Origin: Apium graveolens
Taxonomy: Eukaryota > Streptophyta > Magnoliopsida > Apiales > Apiaceae
Direction of reading: 5' to 3'
NCBI RefSeq assembly: GCF_009905375.1
Contig: NC_133653.1
Coordinates: 99,499,261-99,563,260, forward strand
Length of the DNA: 64,000 nucleotides
Each line of letters begins with the position of its first letter. Positions within the stretch are counted from its first letter, which is position 1. Below are positions 45,119-55,501 of this stretch, piece after piece. The notes below the pieces were generated by a model. It saw nothing but the letters and a program-made list of their open reading frames with translations. It did not search any database and was not told the origin of the DNA. The position numbers were made by a program, and so were the translations under genes.

Positions 45119-45374
45119 TAGAAAGCAGTTACAAAGAAAGAGGGGTTTTTTGGAGATGAAGAGAGTAAAAGTTGCTAAGCAATTCAGAGATAGATAAAAG
45201 TGAAATACATAAATGAATTGGGATTTTATATTGACGCTGAAAAGAATTAATAAATAATAAAAATAAAATAAATATCCAATGAAATTTGCAAAAAATAACC
45301 GTTTAAAAATAAAGTAGACTGTAGAAATTCCAAAATTTATCCATCGACAAATACATACATGTTGTAAGTAATGT

Positions 45375-48300
45375 TGTAACACCCCCAGATCCGGTGTCAG
45401 GGATCCGGGTCGTCACAGTCTTTCTTTCCACAATATCACTTCACTTAATTAATAATAAATAACCTTATGCTGTGACCCCACACTAACACACACCACAACC
45501 CGTTATAGTCTCAGAGATGAAATTGAAATAAGTACAAGTCCTTGAATCCACAATTAAAAGTTATTACAACCCAAAATGATTACTTGATAAATTTACAGTT
45601 AATTGCCATTATCTGCCACAAGTTATAATTATACATAATTTGATTCTCAAAAGTAGAATGCCTGATCTACCAATAGATCTACCTCTGCAGCTATAGCAGC
45701 TACAACATCAATGGGAAGACGCGGGACGCTTCCCACGCGCTTGCGCTGGGTCTGCTGGAGTCTGGCCATCTTTCCTAACTGTTGTTGTGTGATGAAGAAA
45801 TAAAGCAAGAGTGAGCCTTACAGCTCACAAGATAATATATAGTGATAACAATAATACAAGTATCTAAATGGATACTTACTAGAATCTTTTATCATGTGTA
45901 AGATAATTACTTACTAGATATAAGTAAAAACAAGGGATGAAGTTACCAAATACTTCACTATACTTATATCAATTATAAGTTACTTGAACTACCACTGTTC
46001 AAAGTATAACGAGCTTTCAACAATTCATCATATAGACGAGACTACAAGACAAATTTGAATAGATTAAATCTTTGAAGTAGTATTGAAGGAAATGAAGTTA
46101 TGATATACTTCATTAAGTTCCGATATATATATCCACATATACATCTTACTTATACAGTCCCTGAAAACCTCTGTCATGTAAAGTATGAACAGAGTTTGTA
46201 ACATCCAATGAATTTTTGGAAGGGAAAAACAATTGTGGCATAAACCCGATATCTTGCTAATCAGGCAAAGATACCAATAAGTAACCTTTTCTACTAGTAG
46301 ATGGACGAATTCCCCACTGGTCCTCACCCTGGTCGCAATAGGACCTTATGCTGGACTGCCACTCAGCCACTTATGCATTTGATGGACTCCCACTGAGCCA
46401 CTTACACTATCATGGACGCCCACTGAGCCCATGTTGCTTATGCCGACTCGATAGATGGACTTACTTCCCGAACATTGGGTAAGTAATCAATTCATTTACC
46501 AAAACTGCAACCTTGTTGCGAATATAAAATACACCATAGAGCCGGATCCCTCAGGTTTTGAGCGAGTATTTAAATCCCCTTTTTAAAAGGAAGATCTTAA
46601 ATATAGAAATGAGTTTTGGGATCCGCTCTAACTTTTAAAAATCAATTTGAAGACTCGAAAACACTTTAAAGAGTGTTTGGAGTAATGCTGATTTAATGAA
46701 GTAAATCAGTCCCAATATATTTAGAAAATGTCTGAATATTATTATTTAAATAATATTCCCATAAAGAATAATCTTTATAGAAATAATTGAAGTAGAAGTT
46801 GTAAGACTTATACTTGAAATGAGTATTAAATAACCAAAGATATACTTATATGAAAGTACTATCTTTATTTGAATAATCGAAAATAAGTTTGATTATCAAA
46901 ACATTATTCTTTAATAAAATAAAGAATATTATTAAATAACAAGCGGAGTCATAATACCTCGAATGAATATTATAAATAATATTCATTAAATAAAATAACG
47001 GAGTCATACATCCTCAAATGAATATTCAAAATAATATTCAATAATAAAATAAAGGAGTCATAAGTCCTCGGATGAATATTCGAAATAATATTCAATAATA
47101 AAATAAAGGAGTCATAAGTCCTCGGATGAATATTCGAAATAATATTCAATAATAAAATAAAGGAGTCATAAGTCCTCGGATGAATATTCGAAATAATATT
47201 CAATAATAAAATAAAGGAGTCATAAGTCCTCGGATGAATATTCGAAATAATATTCAATAATAAAATAAAGTTAAAGTTATCGAATAAACCTTATTCGATT
47301 AATAGTTTTGAAAACTATAACCATATATATATAAAAATATATATATTATACTCGGGAACATCGACTCCCGGTTTAGAAATATGTTCACCTTTTGATCCCC
47401 TATACTAAGGGTAAACTCAATACCGCTTATCTCTAGCATAGGTATTATGCAACTGTAAGCATTTTAACTAACAGATATAATCCAAGAATATGAAACAGGC
47501 ATGCATATATACCATATCACATGCTACAATATATCGCAAGAACTTGCTAATAACAAATATGCATTTATCGCAAGATCATGCATATACACATATACATCAC
47601 AACAACAGTATAACAGGTAGAAAACTTGCATGAGCGACTGGGGGTGATAAAAGGCTCGGGACGAGTCTGGTAACCTATAAACAACAAGTAATTTGGAATT
47701 AAACCAAAGTCACTTGTAAATCTATACTTTAACCAACTTAGACTCTAACGCTCGTTTTGCGCTTACTGATTCTCTTAAGTCACTCGAGTACCCTCGGCTC
47801 CACCAATTTTAATAAATTAACCATTACGAGTTTTAAGGCGATTCTTTCACGGGTGTCTTACCAACTGCCTAACACACTTACCATAATTGTTTCATACATT
47901 AATTAACCCTTTTTGGTCTTTAACCTATGTTTCAAAGTAAGGCGAGGGGAAAAGTTTCGTTCACGAAACGCCGTTACTTGAAACGGTCGTTTCTCCTAAA
48001 CCGTACATCGGAATCAAACGAACTACATATCAAAATGAAGCTCGTAACATGAACTATCTAAACATGGCAATGGTCATAATCTAGCAGGGAGTTCTCGGGT
48101 CCAAATGTTATGAACAAAAGCAGTCTAAAGTAAATCGGACATTACGACGGCTATGTTTACGCGATTTCCCAATTTTAAACCATTCAAAAACCATCACAAT
48201 TCAACCTCAATCCATTCATACAACCAAAGTCCATCCTTATCACATCATAACAGCCCCAATAAATTCAATATTAACATTTATACTTATGCCTAAGCTTGAA

Positions 48301-49421
48301 TTTAAACTATACTTAAGTTCTTTTAACCAAAACAACAAGATTCACCATTCCATTTCACTACCACTCCAACCCAAACTCTAAACCATAAACATTAAGCTAC
48401 TATATCACCATAATAATCAAAATCATCTTATTATACAAAGGAATCTAGGGTTTGGAGATGATATACCTTCCTTGAAGTGGTGGGAGTAGCTAGGAAGCCT
48501 TAGGAAGCCTTGAGAAGTCTTAGGGATGCTTGGATCTTAAAGGAAAACAAGAAAAAATCAAGTTAAAACTTTGAAATCACTATTCATTGTCTTCTTCATT
48601 GATTTCTTGAAGAAGATTGAGAAAGAAGTGAAGGCTTAAACTCATAATATAGCCATAACTATGCATAAGGATGACTAGGGAATTATCTTACCAATTTAGG
48701 AAGCCTTGATCTTGAGTTTTGAAATTTCTTGCTTCTTTAAAATGAAAAAGCCGAGAGCAAGCTTTTGTTGAAGAGAATAGATTTCTTTTGTTTTGATGAA
48801 ATGATTTGTTTGGCTTGGTTGGTTGAATATTTGATTTGTTTTTGGTTAATTACCAATTTAACCTTGATTTTGTGTGGTTAATATTCCACCACATTTCCTT
48901 CCTTCCCATGTCATGCTTATATCATGCTATGATGTCATCTTTCCCTCCTTGTCCTCTTCTCATTGGTTGGGTGACATCATCCTCTCTAATCCCTTTGATT
49001 AACTTCCTAATTGTTTGCCTAATGACCGCTGATCTGTTATACGGTTCGCTTAACTTTCGTTTTCGTTTATCGTTTGAGGGATCATACCCGGGATCTTATT
49101 ACTTAGGTTCCCTTAACCTTTCTCAATATATTATATTCCTTTTATGATCCTCTCTTATAATCCTTTAATTTAAATCCTTTTTATCCTGTTACCTTATACT
49201 CAATTCTTTCCGTATCTAGTGGATTTCCGGGAAAAATCAAAGTGTTCGGAATTGGATTCTGACGATCTTTACATACACTTATATACCATATAGAGTACTA
49301 ATAAAATCTCAGAATATCCATAACAGAACCCCTACATAGTGTGGCATGAAAAGTTTTCTCATTCAGTAAAAACACTATTCACAAGGGTTACAAAAAGTTG
49401 AAAATTTTGGGGGTTATTACA
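45375..49421 (-). repeat. Element D 3' LTR
   Basis: Matches 55502-59551 base for base apart from scattered substitutions and one or two single-base indels. It contains a 54-bp tandem array (46970-47270) and an AT palindrome near 47315-47350. Confidence 0.95.
46970..47270. repeat. 54-bp tandem array in element D 3' LTR
   Basis: About five units of 54 bases, each holding GGAGTCATAAGTCCTCGG, GAATATTCGAAATAATATTC and an AATAATAAAATAAA run. Because 54 is a multiple of three, the minus strand translates to NIISNIHPRTYDSFILLL repeated; I regard this as a by-product and not a gene. Confidence 0.88.
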
Positions 49422-49434
49422 GTCTCCCCTCCTT
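49422..49434 (-). other. Element D polypurine tract
   Basis: The minus strand reads AAGGAGGGGAGAC directly before the LTR start TGTAATAACC. Confidence 0.85.
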
Positions 49435-49454
49435 AAAAGGATTCCGTCCCGGAA

Positions 49455-52400
49455 TCAAATAGAAAACAAATGGGGGTACTTTTCTAGCATTGCGCTCTCT
49501 AGTTCCCAAGTTGATTCTTCCACATTATGATTCTGCCATAGTACTCTGACTAGCTTGATCACTTTGTTTCGAAGCACCTGCTCCTTCTTATCTATAATCC
49601 TTACTGGCTTCTCCACGTAAGTCAGATCTGGTTGCATATCCACCTGCTCGTACTCCACTATGTGTCTGGCATCCCGATGATACTTCCTTAGCATTGACAT
49701 ATGGAACACATTATGAACTTGTTGCAAGTTAGGGGGTAAGGCTAGCTCGTAAGCTAACTTTCCAATCCGTCTTAATATCTCAAAAGGTCCAATGTATCTT
49801 GGGCTTAGTTTTCCTTTCTTTCCGAACCTCATTAATCCCTTCCAAGGGGATACTTTCAGCAGTACTAAGTCCCCTACTTCATATTCCTTGTCCTTTCGGG
49901 CTAGGTCTGCATATTTCTTCTGTCTGTCTTGGGCTGCTACAAGTCGCCCTCTGATAAGATCCACTATATCTTTGGTCCTTTGGACCACTTCGGGTCCGAG
50001 CATCTTCCGCTCCCCCACTTCATCCCAGTATAAGGGAGATCGACACCTTCTTCCGTACAGGGCCTCATAAGGCGGCATTCCGATGCTAGCATGAAAGCTA
50101 TTGTTATAAGAAAACTCGATCAACGGCAAGTGGTCATCCCAACTTCCTTTAAGGTCTATTGCACAGACTCTCAACATATCCTCTAGTGTCTGGATGGTCC
50201 TTTCACTCTGCCCATCCGTCTGGGGATGGTACGCGATACTCATATTTAACTTGGTCCCCGCACATTCTTGAAAGCTCCTCCAAAATCTGGAGTTGAACCT
50301 GGGGTCTCGGTCTGAGACAATGGATGCTGGGACTCCATGTCGCGTCACTATTTCCTTAAGGTAAATGTCCACCAGTCTATCGACTGTGTATCTCTCATTG
50401 ATAGGAATGAAATGAGCTGACTTTGTCAGTCGGTCTATGATTACCCATATGGCGTCATGATTGGCTTTCGTCCTTGGCAAGCCTACAACAAAATCCATCG
50501 CTATCTGTTCCCATTTCCGTTCGGGAATCTCCAGGGGTCGTAAAAGTCCACTGGGTCTCTGGTGCTCTGCCTTTACCCTTTGGCAAGTCAAACATTTGTT
50601 TACCCATTCTGCTACGTCCCTCTTCATGTTGGGCCACCAGTAATATTCCTTCAAATCCCTATACATCTTGGTACTTCCCGGGTGAATGGAATACCTTGAA
50701 CTATGGCTTTCATCCAAAATCTCATCTTTAAGCTCTTGAACATTCGGAACCCAAATCCGGTAGGAGTGCCTCATTATCCCTTTATCATCTTTCTCAGTAT
50801 GGATCTCCTCTCCAGTCATTGACTTTCTGCCTTCATTCATTATTTTTTCTTGGCACAATCGGATCTTTTCCAATAACTCTGGCTGCATTGAGATCTCAAA
50901 AAGCTTTTCAGTTCCGGTTCCGGTTATCTTTACTTCTATTTCCATTCTTTCAAAATCCCTGATTAACTCCTCCGAAGTCGTTATCATTCTGAGTCTTTCC
51001 TTTCTACTAAGGGCATCAGCCACCACATTGGCTTTCCCCGGATGATAGAGAATCTCACAATCATAGTCCTTGATTAGTTCTAACCATCTCCTCTGGCGCA
51101 TGTTGAGCTCTTTCTGCGTAAATATGTACTTGAGGCTCTTATGGTCTGTGAAAATCTCGCACTTCTCTCCATACAAGTAGTGCCTCCAAATTTTTAAGGC
51201 AAATACTATTGCCGCGAGCTCAAGGTCATGAGTAGGATATCTAATCTCGTATTCCTTCAGTTGTCTCGATGCATACGCAATCACTTTACCGTGCTGCATA
51301 AGCACACACCCTAATCCTTTGTGCGACGCGTCACTATATATCACAAAATTTCCTTTTCCGTCCGGCAATGTCAACACCGGGGCCGTTACCAACCTTTTCT
51401 TTAATTCTTGAAAACTGTTCTCGCATTTCTCCGTCCATTCAAACTTCTCTGTCTTACGAGTAAATCGTGTCAAAGGGGCTGCGATCTTCGCAAAGTCCTG
51501 TACAAATCTACGATAGTAGCCGGTCAATCCTATGAAACTCCTTACCTCTGTGGGTGTGGTTGGCCTTTCCCAATTTGAGACCGCCTCTATCTTGGAGGGG
51601 TCGACCAATACTCCTTCTTTATTGATCACATGTCCTAAAAACTGTACTTCATTCCGCCAGAATTCACACTTCGAGAATTTGGCATACAACTGCTCCTCTC
51701 TGAGTATTCCTAGAGCTATCCTCAAATGCTCTGCATGCTCTGCCTCAGTCCTTGAGTAAATCAAAATATCATCGATAAAAACTATCACACACTTGTCCAA
51801 GTACTTCTTAAATACTCTATTCATTAAATCCATGAAAGCCGCTGGGGTGTTGGTTAATCCAAAGGACATTACCAAGAACTCATAATGCCCATACCTGGTA
51901 CGGAATGCTGTCTTGGAAATATCTTCGGGTTTAATCTTTAGTTGGTGATATCCAGTTCTCAGGTCAATCTTTGAAAAATAAACAGCATCCTTTAGCTGGT
52001 CGAACAGATCGTCTATTCTAGGTAATGGGTACCTGTTCTTTATGGTTAGCTTGTTCAACTCTCGATAGTCGATGCACAGCCTCATGCTCCCATCTTTCTT
52101 CTTAACAAATAAAACTGGTGCTCCCCACGGAGACACACTGGGTCTTATCATACCCTTATCCAAGAGTTCCTGCAATTGGATAACTAATTCCTTCATTTCT
52201 AATGGGGCTAACCGGTAAGGTGCTTTTGAAACTGGCGCCGTCCCGGGGGCCAATTCAATAGCAAATTCAATCACTCTATCGGGTGGTAATCCCGGAAGGT
52301 CTTGTGGGAATACATCTTCAAATTCGTTGACTACTGGAATATCTTGTAAGTTGGGCACCTCCTTCTGTGTGTCCACCACATAGGCTAGGTAGGCCTCATT

Positions 52401-53327
52401 TCCTTTTCGTAGCATCCTTCTGGCCTGAGCCATAGCCAAAAATTTCTGCGTCTGCCTCTTTCCTCTAAATATAACTTCTTTCTTCCCTGGGATATTTAAC
52501 TTAACTTTCTTCCCTTTACAGTCTATCTGAGCATCATTGCTAGATAGCCAGTCCATTCCCAAAATTACATCAAACTCCCCTAATTTAAAAGGAATCAGAT
52601 CAACACTAAAAGATTGCTCCCCTATGCCTATCTCATAGGCGGGGTGAATCTGGTTAACAGGAATAATTTCATGATTGGCTATTTCTACTTGTAAGGGTTC
52701 TATCAAGGGTTCAGCTTTAAGTCTTAATTTACGCGCAAAGTCCCTTGATATAAAAGATTTAGTTGCTCCCGTAACAAATAAAAAGTTTGCACTGACTGAA
52801 TTTAGAGAAAGGGTACCTGCTATCACATCTGAATCTTTCATAGCATCCTGGACTGTCATGTTGAAAGTCCTTGCAGTAGGTGGCTTATTGGAGGCAGCCC
52901 TGCTTGCTCCCGAAGCTGCTGGTTTGTTCATTGGGCATTCCCTCTTCCAATGACCCGGGCGTCCACACTGATGACAAGTGGTGGTTGGAATGACGGCAGG
53001 GGTTGATGATGGGCACTTAGTTGAATAGTGACCTTCCCGACCGCACTTAAAGCAGGTTACTGGCTTTCCTTTACACTCCCCAGTGTGCATCCTTCCACAT
53101 GTGTTACAGGCTGGCAATGGAGGTCGAGACTGGTTGGAATAGGACATTCTTGACTTCTGGCCGCTCTGGCTCACACTCACGCTCATTGGCCGCTTAAACC
53201 CAGTGTTCCTTCCCGGTAGGGACACTGCTCCTCGATTAAATCTAGTTGGGAAGCTCCTTCCTGCGGAACCTCCACCCATGCTCATACTTTTCCTCTTTAT
53301 TCCCTTCTTCTCTCTTTCCTTCTGCAT
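49455..53327 (-). CDS. Element D Pol: zinc knuckles, protease, RT, RNase H, integrase, chromodomain (1290 codons)
   Basis: Uninterrupted frame. Order: a basic Gly/Ser region; three Cys motifs including [14 protein letters not shown] and [14 protein letters not shown]; protease at about 183-190 reading [16 protein letters not shown] with [35 protein letters not shown] and [12 protein letters not shown]; RNase H with [20 protein letters not shown] and [17 protein letters not shown]; integrase with [48 protein letters not shown] and GQSERTIQT (D-D-E); and a C-terminal chromodomain ([31 protein letters not shown]). The protease has Val where the catalytic Asp is expected (codon GTT at 52773-52775), so self-processing should fail. 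The frame is continuous with gag except for one TAG. The chromodomain directs integration toward heterochromatin in this clade. Confidence 0.93.
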   Translation of the reverse strand: MQKEREKKGIKRKSMSMGGGSAGRSFPTRFNRGAVSLPGRNTGFKRPMSVSVSQSGQKSRMSYSNQSRPPLPACNTCGRMHTGECKGKPVTCFKCGREGHYSTKCPSSTPAVIPTTTCHQCGRPGHWKRECPMNKPAASGASRAASNKPPTARTFNMTVQDAMKDSDVIAGTLSLNSVSANFLFVTGATKSFISRDFARKLRLKAEPLIEPLQVEIANHEIIPVNQIHPAYEIGIGEQSFSVDLIPFKLGEFDVILGMDWLSSNDAQIDCKGKKVKLNIPGKKEVIFRGKRQTQKFLAMAQARRMLRKGNEAYLAYVVDTQKEVPNLQDIPVVNEFEDVFPQDLPGLPPDRVIEFAIELAPGTAPVSKAPYRLAPLEMKELVIQLQELLDKGMIRPSVSPWGAPVLFVKKKDGSMRLCIDYRELNKLTIKNRYPLPRIDDLFDQLKDAVYFSKIDLRTGYHQLKIKPEDISKTAFRTRYGHYEFLVMSFGLTNTPAAFMDLMNRVFKKYLDKCVIVFIDDILIYSRTEAEHAEHLRIALGILREEQLYAKFSKCEFWRNEVQFLGHVINKEGVLVDPSKIEAVSNWERPTTPTEVRSFIGLTGYYRRFVQDFAKIAAPLTRFTRKTEKFEWTEKCENSFQELKKRLVTAPVLTLPDGKGNFVIYSDASHKGLGCVLMQHGKVIAYASRQLKEYEIRYPTHDLELAAIVFALKIWRHYLYGEKCEIFTDHKSLKYIFTQKELNMRQRRWLELIKDYDCEILYHPGKANVVADALSRKERLRMITTSEELIRDFERMEIEVKITGTGTEKLFEISMQPELLEKIRLCQEKIMNEGRKSMTGEEIHTEKDDKGIMRHSYRIWVPNVQELKDEILDESHSSRYSIHPGSTKMYRDLKEYYWWPNMKRDVAEWVNKCLTCQRVKAEHQRPSGLLRPLEIPERKWEQIAMDFVVGLPRTKANHDAIWVIIDRLTKSAHFIPINERYTVDRLVDIYLKEIVTRHGVPASIVSDRDPRFNSRFWRSFQECAGTKLNMSIAYHPQTDGQSERTIQTLEDMLRVCAIDLKGSWDDHLPLIEFSYNNSFHASIGMPPYEALYGRRCRSPLYWDEVGERKMLGPEVVQRTKDIVDLIRGRLVAAQDRQKKYADLARKDKEYEVGDLVLLKVSPWKGLMRFGKKGKLSPRYIGPFEILRRIGKLAYELALPPNLQQVHNVFHMSMLRKYHRDARHIVEYEQVDMQPDLTYVEKPVRIIDKKEQVLRNKVIKLVRVLWQNHNVEESTWELESAMLEKYPHLFSI

Positions 53328-54164
53328 CTATTCACTTCCAGCTTCTACAATCGTTGCCTTTTGCACCAGAGTGGCATAGTCCGTAAGCTCAAGGATTGCC
53401 ACCCTATTCTGAATCCACGGTTTCAGTCCCTGCTGAAACCTCCTAGCTTTCTTTTCCTCGGTGCTCACAAATTCCAGCACAAACCTTGATAACTCAGTAA
53501 ATTTCGCTTCGTACTCTGCTACAGATAAATTATTCTGCTTTAGCTCCAAGAACTTGAGCTCCATCTGATTTTCCATAAACCTCGGGAAATACTTTCCCAG
53601 AAATAACTGACTGAACCTCTCCCAGGTTATGATAGCATCTGTCTCCATGTTTTTCTTGGCCTCCCACCAGTAGTTAGCCTCTCCTTTCAGAAGGTAGGTA
53701 GCAAATACAGTCTTCTGTGCCTCATTGGTACTCAGAATCTCAAAGGATTTCTCCATTTCCTTTAACCATGCCCTTGCCTCAACTGGGTCGGCTGATCCGT
53801 GGAACTCAGGGGGCTTAAGGGACTTAAAAGCCCTGAAAGAGTTTGCCACAGCATTGTTATTTTCTTGAGGGGGTGGGTTGGGTTGATGTTCCAAGTTCTG
53901 CCTTAGGAGTTGCATGAACTGGCCCATGGGATCCATTCCTGGGTTTGGTACTGGTTGCTCAACCTCAGTTTCTCCTTCTTCAGCCTCTATCTCAAATCCC
54001 TCAACATCATATGTTTCCTCTTCCTCTTCATACAGGGAGTCATCTTGTTCCACATAATCCTCATCTTCCTCTTCACTGTGTTCCTGGTTTCTATTTTCCT
54101 GATTATGGCTTCCCTGGTCCTCCGATCCAGGGTTCGCCCTAGTTCCAATCTTTCTTGGCGGCAT
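53328..54164 (-). CDS. Element D Gag, capsid part (278 residues)
   Basis: It starts MPPRKIGTRANPGSEDQ and has a strongly acidic segment (about residues 30-70). The capsid domain follows: PPEFHGSADPVEARAWLKEM, TYLLKGEANYWWEAKK, FSQLFLGKYFPRFMENQMEL, EYEAKFTELSRFVLEF and KARRFQQGLKPWIQNRVAIL. It ends at TAG 53328-53330. The next codon in the same frame is the ATG of the pol frame, which holds the zinc knuckles that normally belong to Gag. The TAG thus cuts Gag between capsid and nucleocapsid. Most Tekay elements encode Gag-Pol in one frame, so this is likely a mutation; programmed read-through is possible but unsupported. Confidence 0.9.
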   Translation of the reverse strand: MPPRKIGTRANPGSEDQGSHNQENRNQEHSEEEDEDYVEQDDSLYEEEEETYDVEGFEIEAEEGETEVEQPVPNPGMDPMGQFMQLLRQNLEHQPNPPPQENNNAVANSFRAFKSLKPPEFHGSADPVEARAWLKEMEKSFEILSTNEAQKTVFATYLLKGEANYWWEAKKNMETDAIITWERFSQLFLGKYFPRFMENQMELKFLELKQNNLSVAEYEAKFTELSRFVLEFVSTEEKKARRFQQGLKPWIQNRVAILELTDYATLVQKATIVEAGSE

Positions 54165-54600
54165 GATACTGATAATAAAGAAATTTTTTTTTGGGAAAAA
54201 TCAACGTTAGGTCACAATCATACACAACATTGTGTCTTGCACAATTCTATAATGGGGATAATGTATCTCACAATTTTATTATTTTATGACAGTTCTAATA
54301 CGAAGTGCAGTAATAATAATGATAAAAATAGTGATCTCGTCACTAAGGAACTGAACCGAAAGGAAACAAATATATACATAATGCGAGAAATACATAGTTT
54401 GATCTGGTCAAAAGTACAACAGTGCTACAGCCATCTGTCCCAAAAGTGATACACAAGAGTCTATCTGTCTAGTCAGAAAAAGGGATGCTATATACAAGTC
54501 AACTATCCCGGAAAATTGGCTCTTACTAAGGCCTCGGCTAACTAGACAACTAGACTATTCCATCGTCAATCCTGAATCACACACCGGAGCGGGTCAACTC
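54165..54600 (-). other. Element D leader between extra ORF and gag
   Basis: Some 430 bases, AT-rich and without a supported gene. A GGGAAAAATCAACG word and a T run lie just before gag. Plus-strand open frames that overlap gag here are antisense shadows. Confidence 0.5.
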
Positions 54601-55289
54601 TCATACCCTTTCCATCGTACGACGGAAGATATAGTCGGCCTGCCGCCTGGAGATCCTACCATGCATGTCCCCCTGGAGAGATCTGAGTCTCGCTCGGGAC
54701 GTGAGCTCTATCCCCGTAAGCTCCCTCCGCAAGGATCGGGGTATAGAAGCCCTAGTCTCATAAGCTCGGGTACGCTTACCCGCCCTCTCCGCATCCAACT
54801 CCCTCCTGGCCTCATCCAGTCGGGCCTCAGCAACAGCCACTCGGGTCCTCAGTACATCCTGAACATAGCCGTGGGCTAACGAAGACTGCCTGTGGGCAGG
54901 GTCAAGAGATGGTGAATCCGGAGCCGCTGGGGGTGTCTCCTCGGTCTGTCTAGGCTCGGAAGTATGGGTCTCTGAGCTGTCATCATAAGGGATCCAAGAT
55001 AGTGGTGGAGGGGTAGGAGCTCTGACCACCGGAAGTGTGGGTAAAGGGGTACCAACATACACTACCATAGGTCCGACACGCTCCTCAGCTACTGGGACCT
55101 CATCCGGGTCCTCCTCATCTGGAATAGCAATGACCTCTGTCTCTGACTCCTCTGATGGTCCTCCTCATCTGAAATAGCAATAACCTCCGTCTCTGACTCC
55201 TCTGAGGGGTCCTCCTCATCCTCCTCCATCTCAGGCTCCTCCTGATCTTCAACATCTAGCAGTGCCTCATCATGCTCACGCTCGAACAT
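54601..55289 (-). pseudogene. Element D extra ORF upstream of gag, broken by a 50-bp duplication
   Basis: Two minus-strand frames adjoin. 55089-55289 is very acidic (EDQEEPEMEEDEEDPSEESE, VIAISDEED). 54601-55068 reads VRAPTPPPLSWIPYDDSSET, a Pro/Ser segment, then an Arg/Ala/Glu-rich helix (RTRVAVAEARLDEARRELDA) and a basic tail (GRISRRQADYIFRRTMERV). The second frame is open upstream to the duplication and reads EDPDEVPVAEERVG before its ATG, so the two were one ORF before a 50-base duplication shifted the frame. Extra ORFs ahead of gag occur in some plant gypsy elements. I do not recognise a known function; the shape (acidic part, then coiled coil, then basic tail) suggests a structural or nucleic-acid-binding role, which is inference. 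Confidence 0.6.
55110..55209. repeat. 50-bp tandem duplication in element D extra ORF
   Basis: CCTCCTCATCTG-AATAGCAA, then TGACCTC-GTCTCTGACTCC, then TCTGA begins at 55110 and again at 55160. The unit is 50 bases, not a multiple of three. Copies differ at about four sites. A CCTCCTCATC word follows again at 55211. Confidence 0.88.
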
Positions 55290-55485
55290 CTCAGGGTCCT
55301 CTATCTCAGGCGCCTACACATTAAACGAGTTAAGTTACTATCATGATACTTATAAGGGTTCCCGTAAGGGTTTTAACTGTCAGCACTACTTTAAGTAGTC
55401 CGACCATGAACTTGGCAAGAGTTCTTATTATCTTTGTGAGTTTGTTATTATATCGTCGCATCATCTCTGAGGTTTATAACGCTTA

Positions 55486-55497
55486 GCTCTGATACCA
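55486..55497 (-). other. Element D primer binding site (initiator Met tRNA)
   Basis: The minus strand reads TGGTATCAGAGC four bases after the 5' LTR end (GAAA between), a perfect match to the usual site. Confidence 0.9.
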
Positions 55498-55501
55498 TTT
55501 C

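Noticed and set aside
45119..45382. Start of B's extra ORF at 45382
   Set aside because: The first 88 codons translate AT-rich spacer and reach into D's LTR and target duplication. The ATG at 45118 fits the family start.
46970..47257. A repetitive 95-codon frame, also at 57098-57385
   Set aside because: It is the translation of the 54-bp tandem array, open only because the unit is a multiple of three.
46970..47270. Possible CRISPR-like array
   Set aside because: Units are contiguous 54-bp tandem repeats without unique spacers, in a plant LTR.
53328..53330. Programmed read-through of D's TAG, as proposed for SIRE1 extra ORF expression
   Set aside because: The codons after TAG (ATG CAG) do not show the CAR-YYA context I know from SIRE1, and Tekay elements normally need no such device.
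53910..54449. A 179-codon plus-strand frame over D's gag start
   Set aside because: It is antisense to the acidic Gag region, with Leu/Phe-rich translation typical of a shadow frame.
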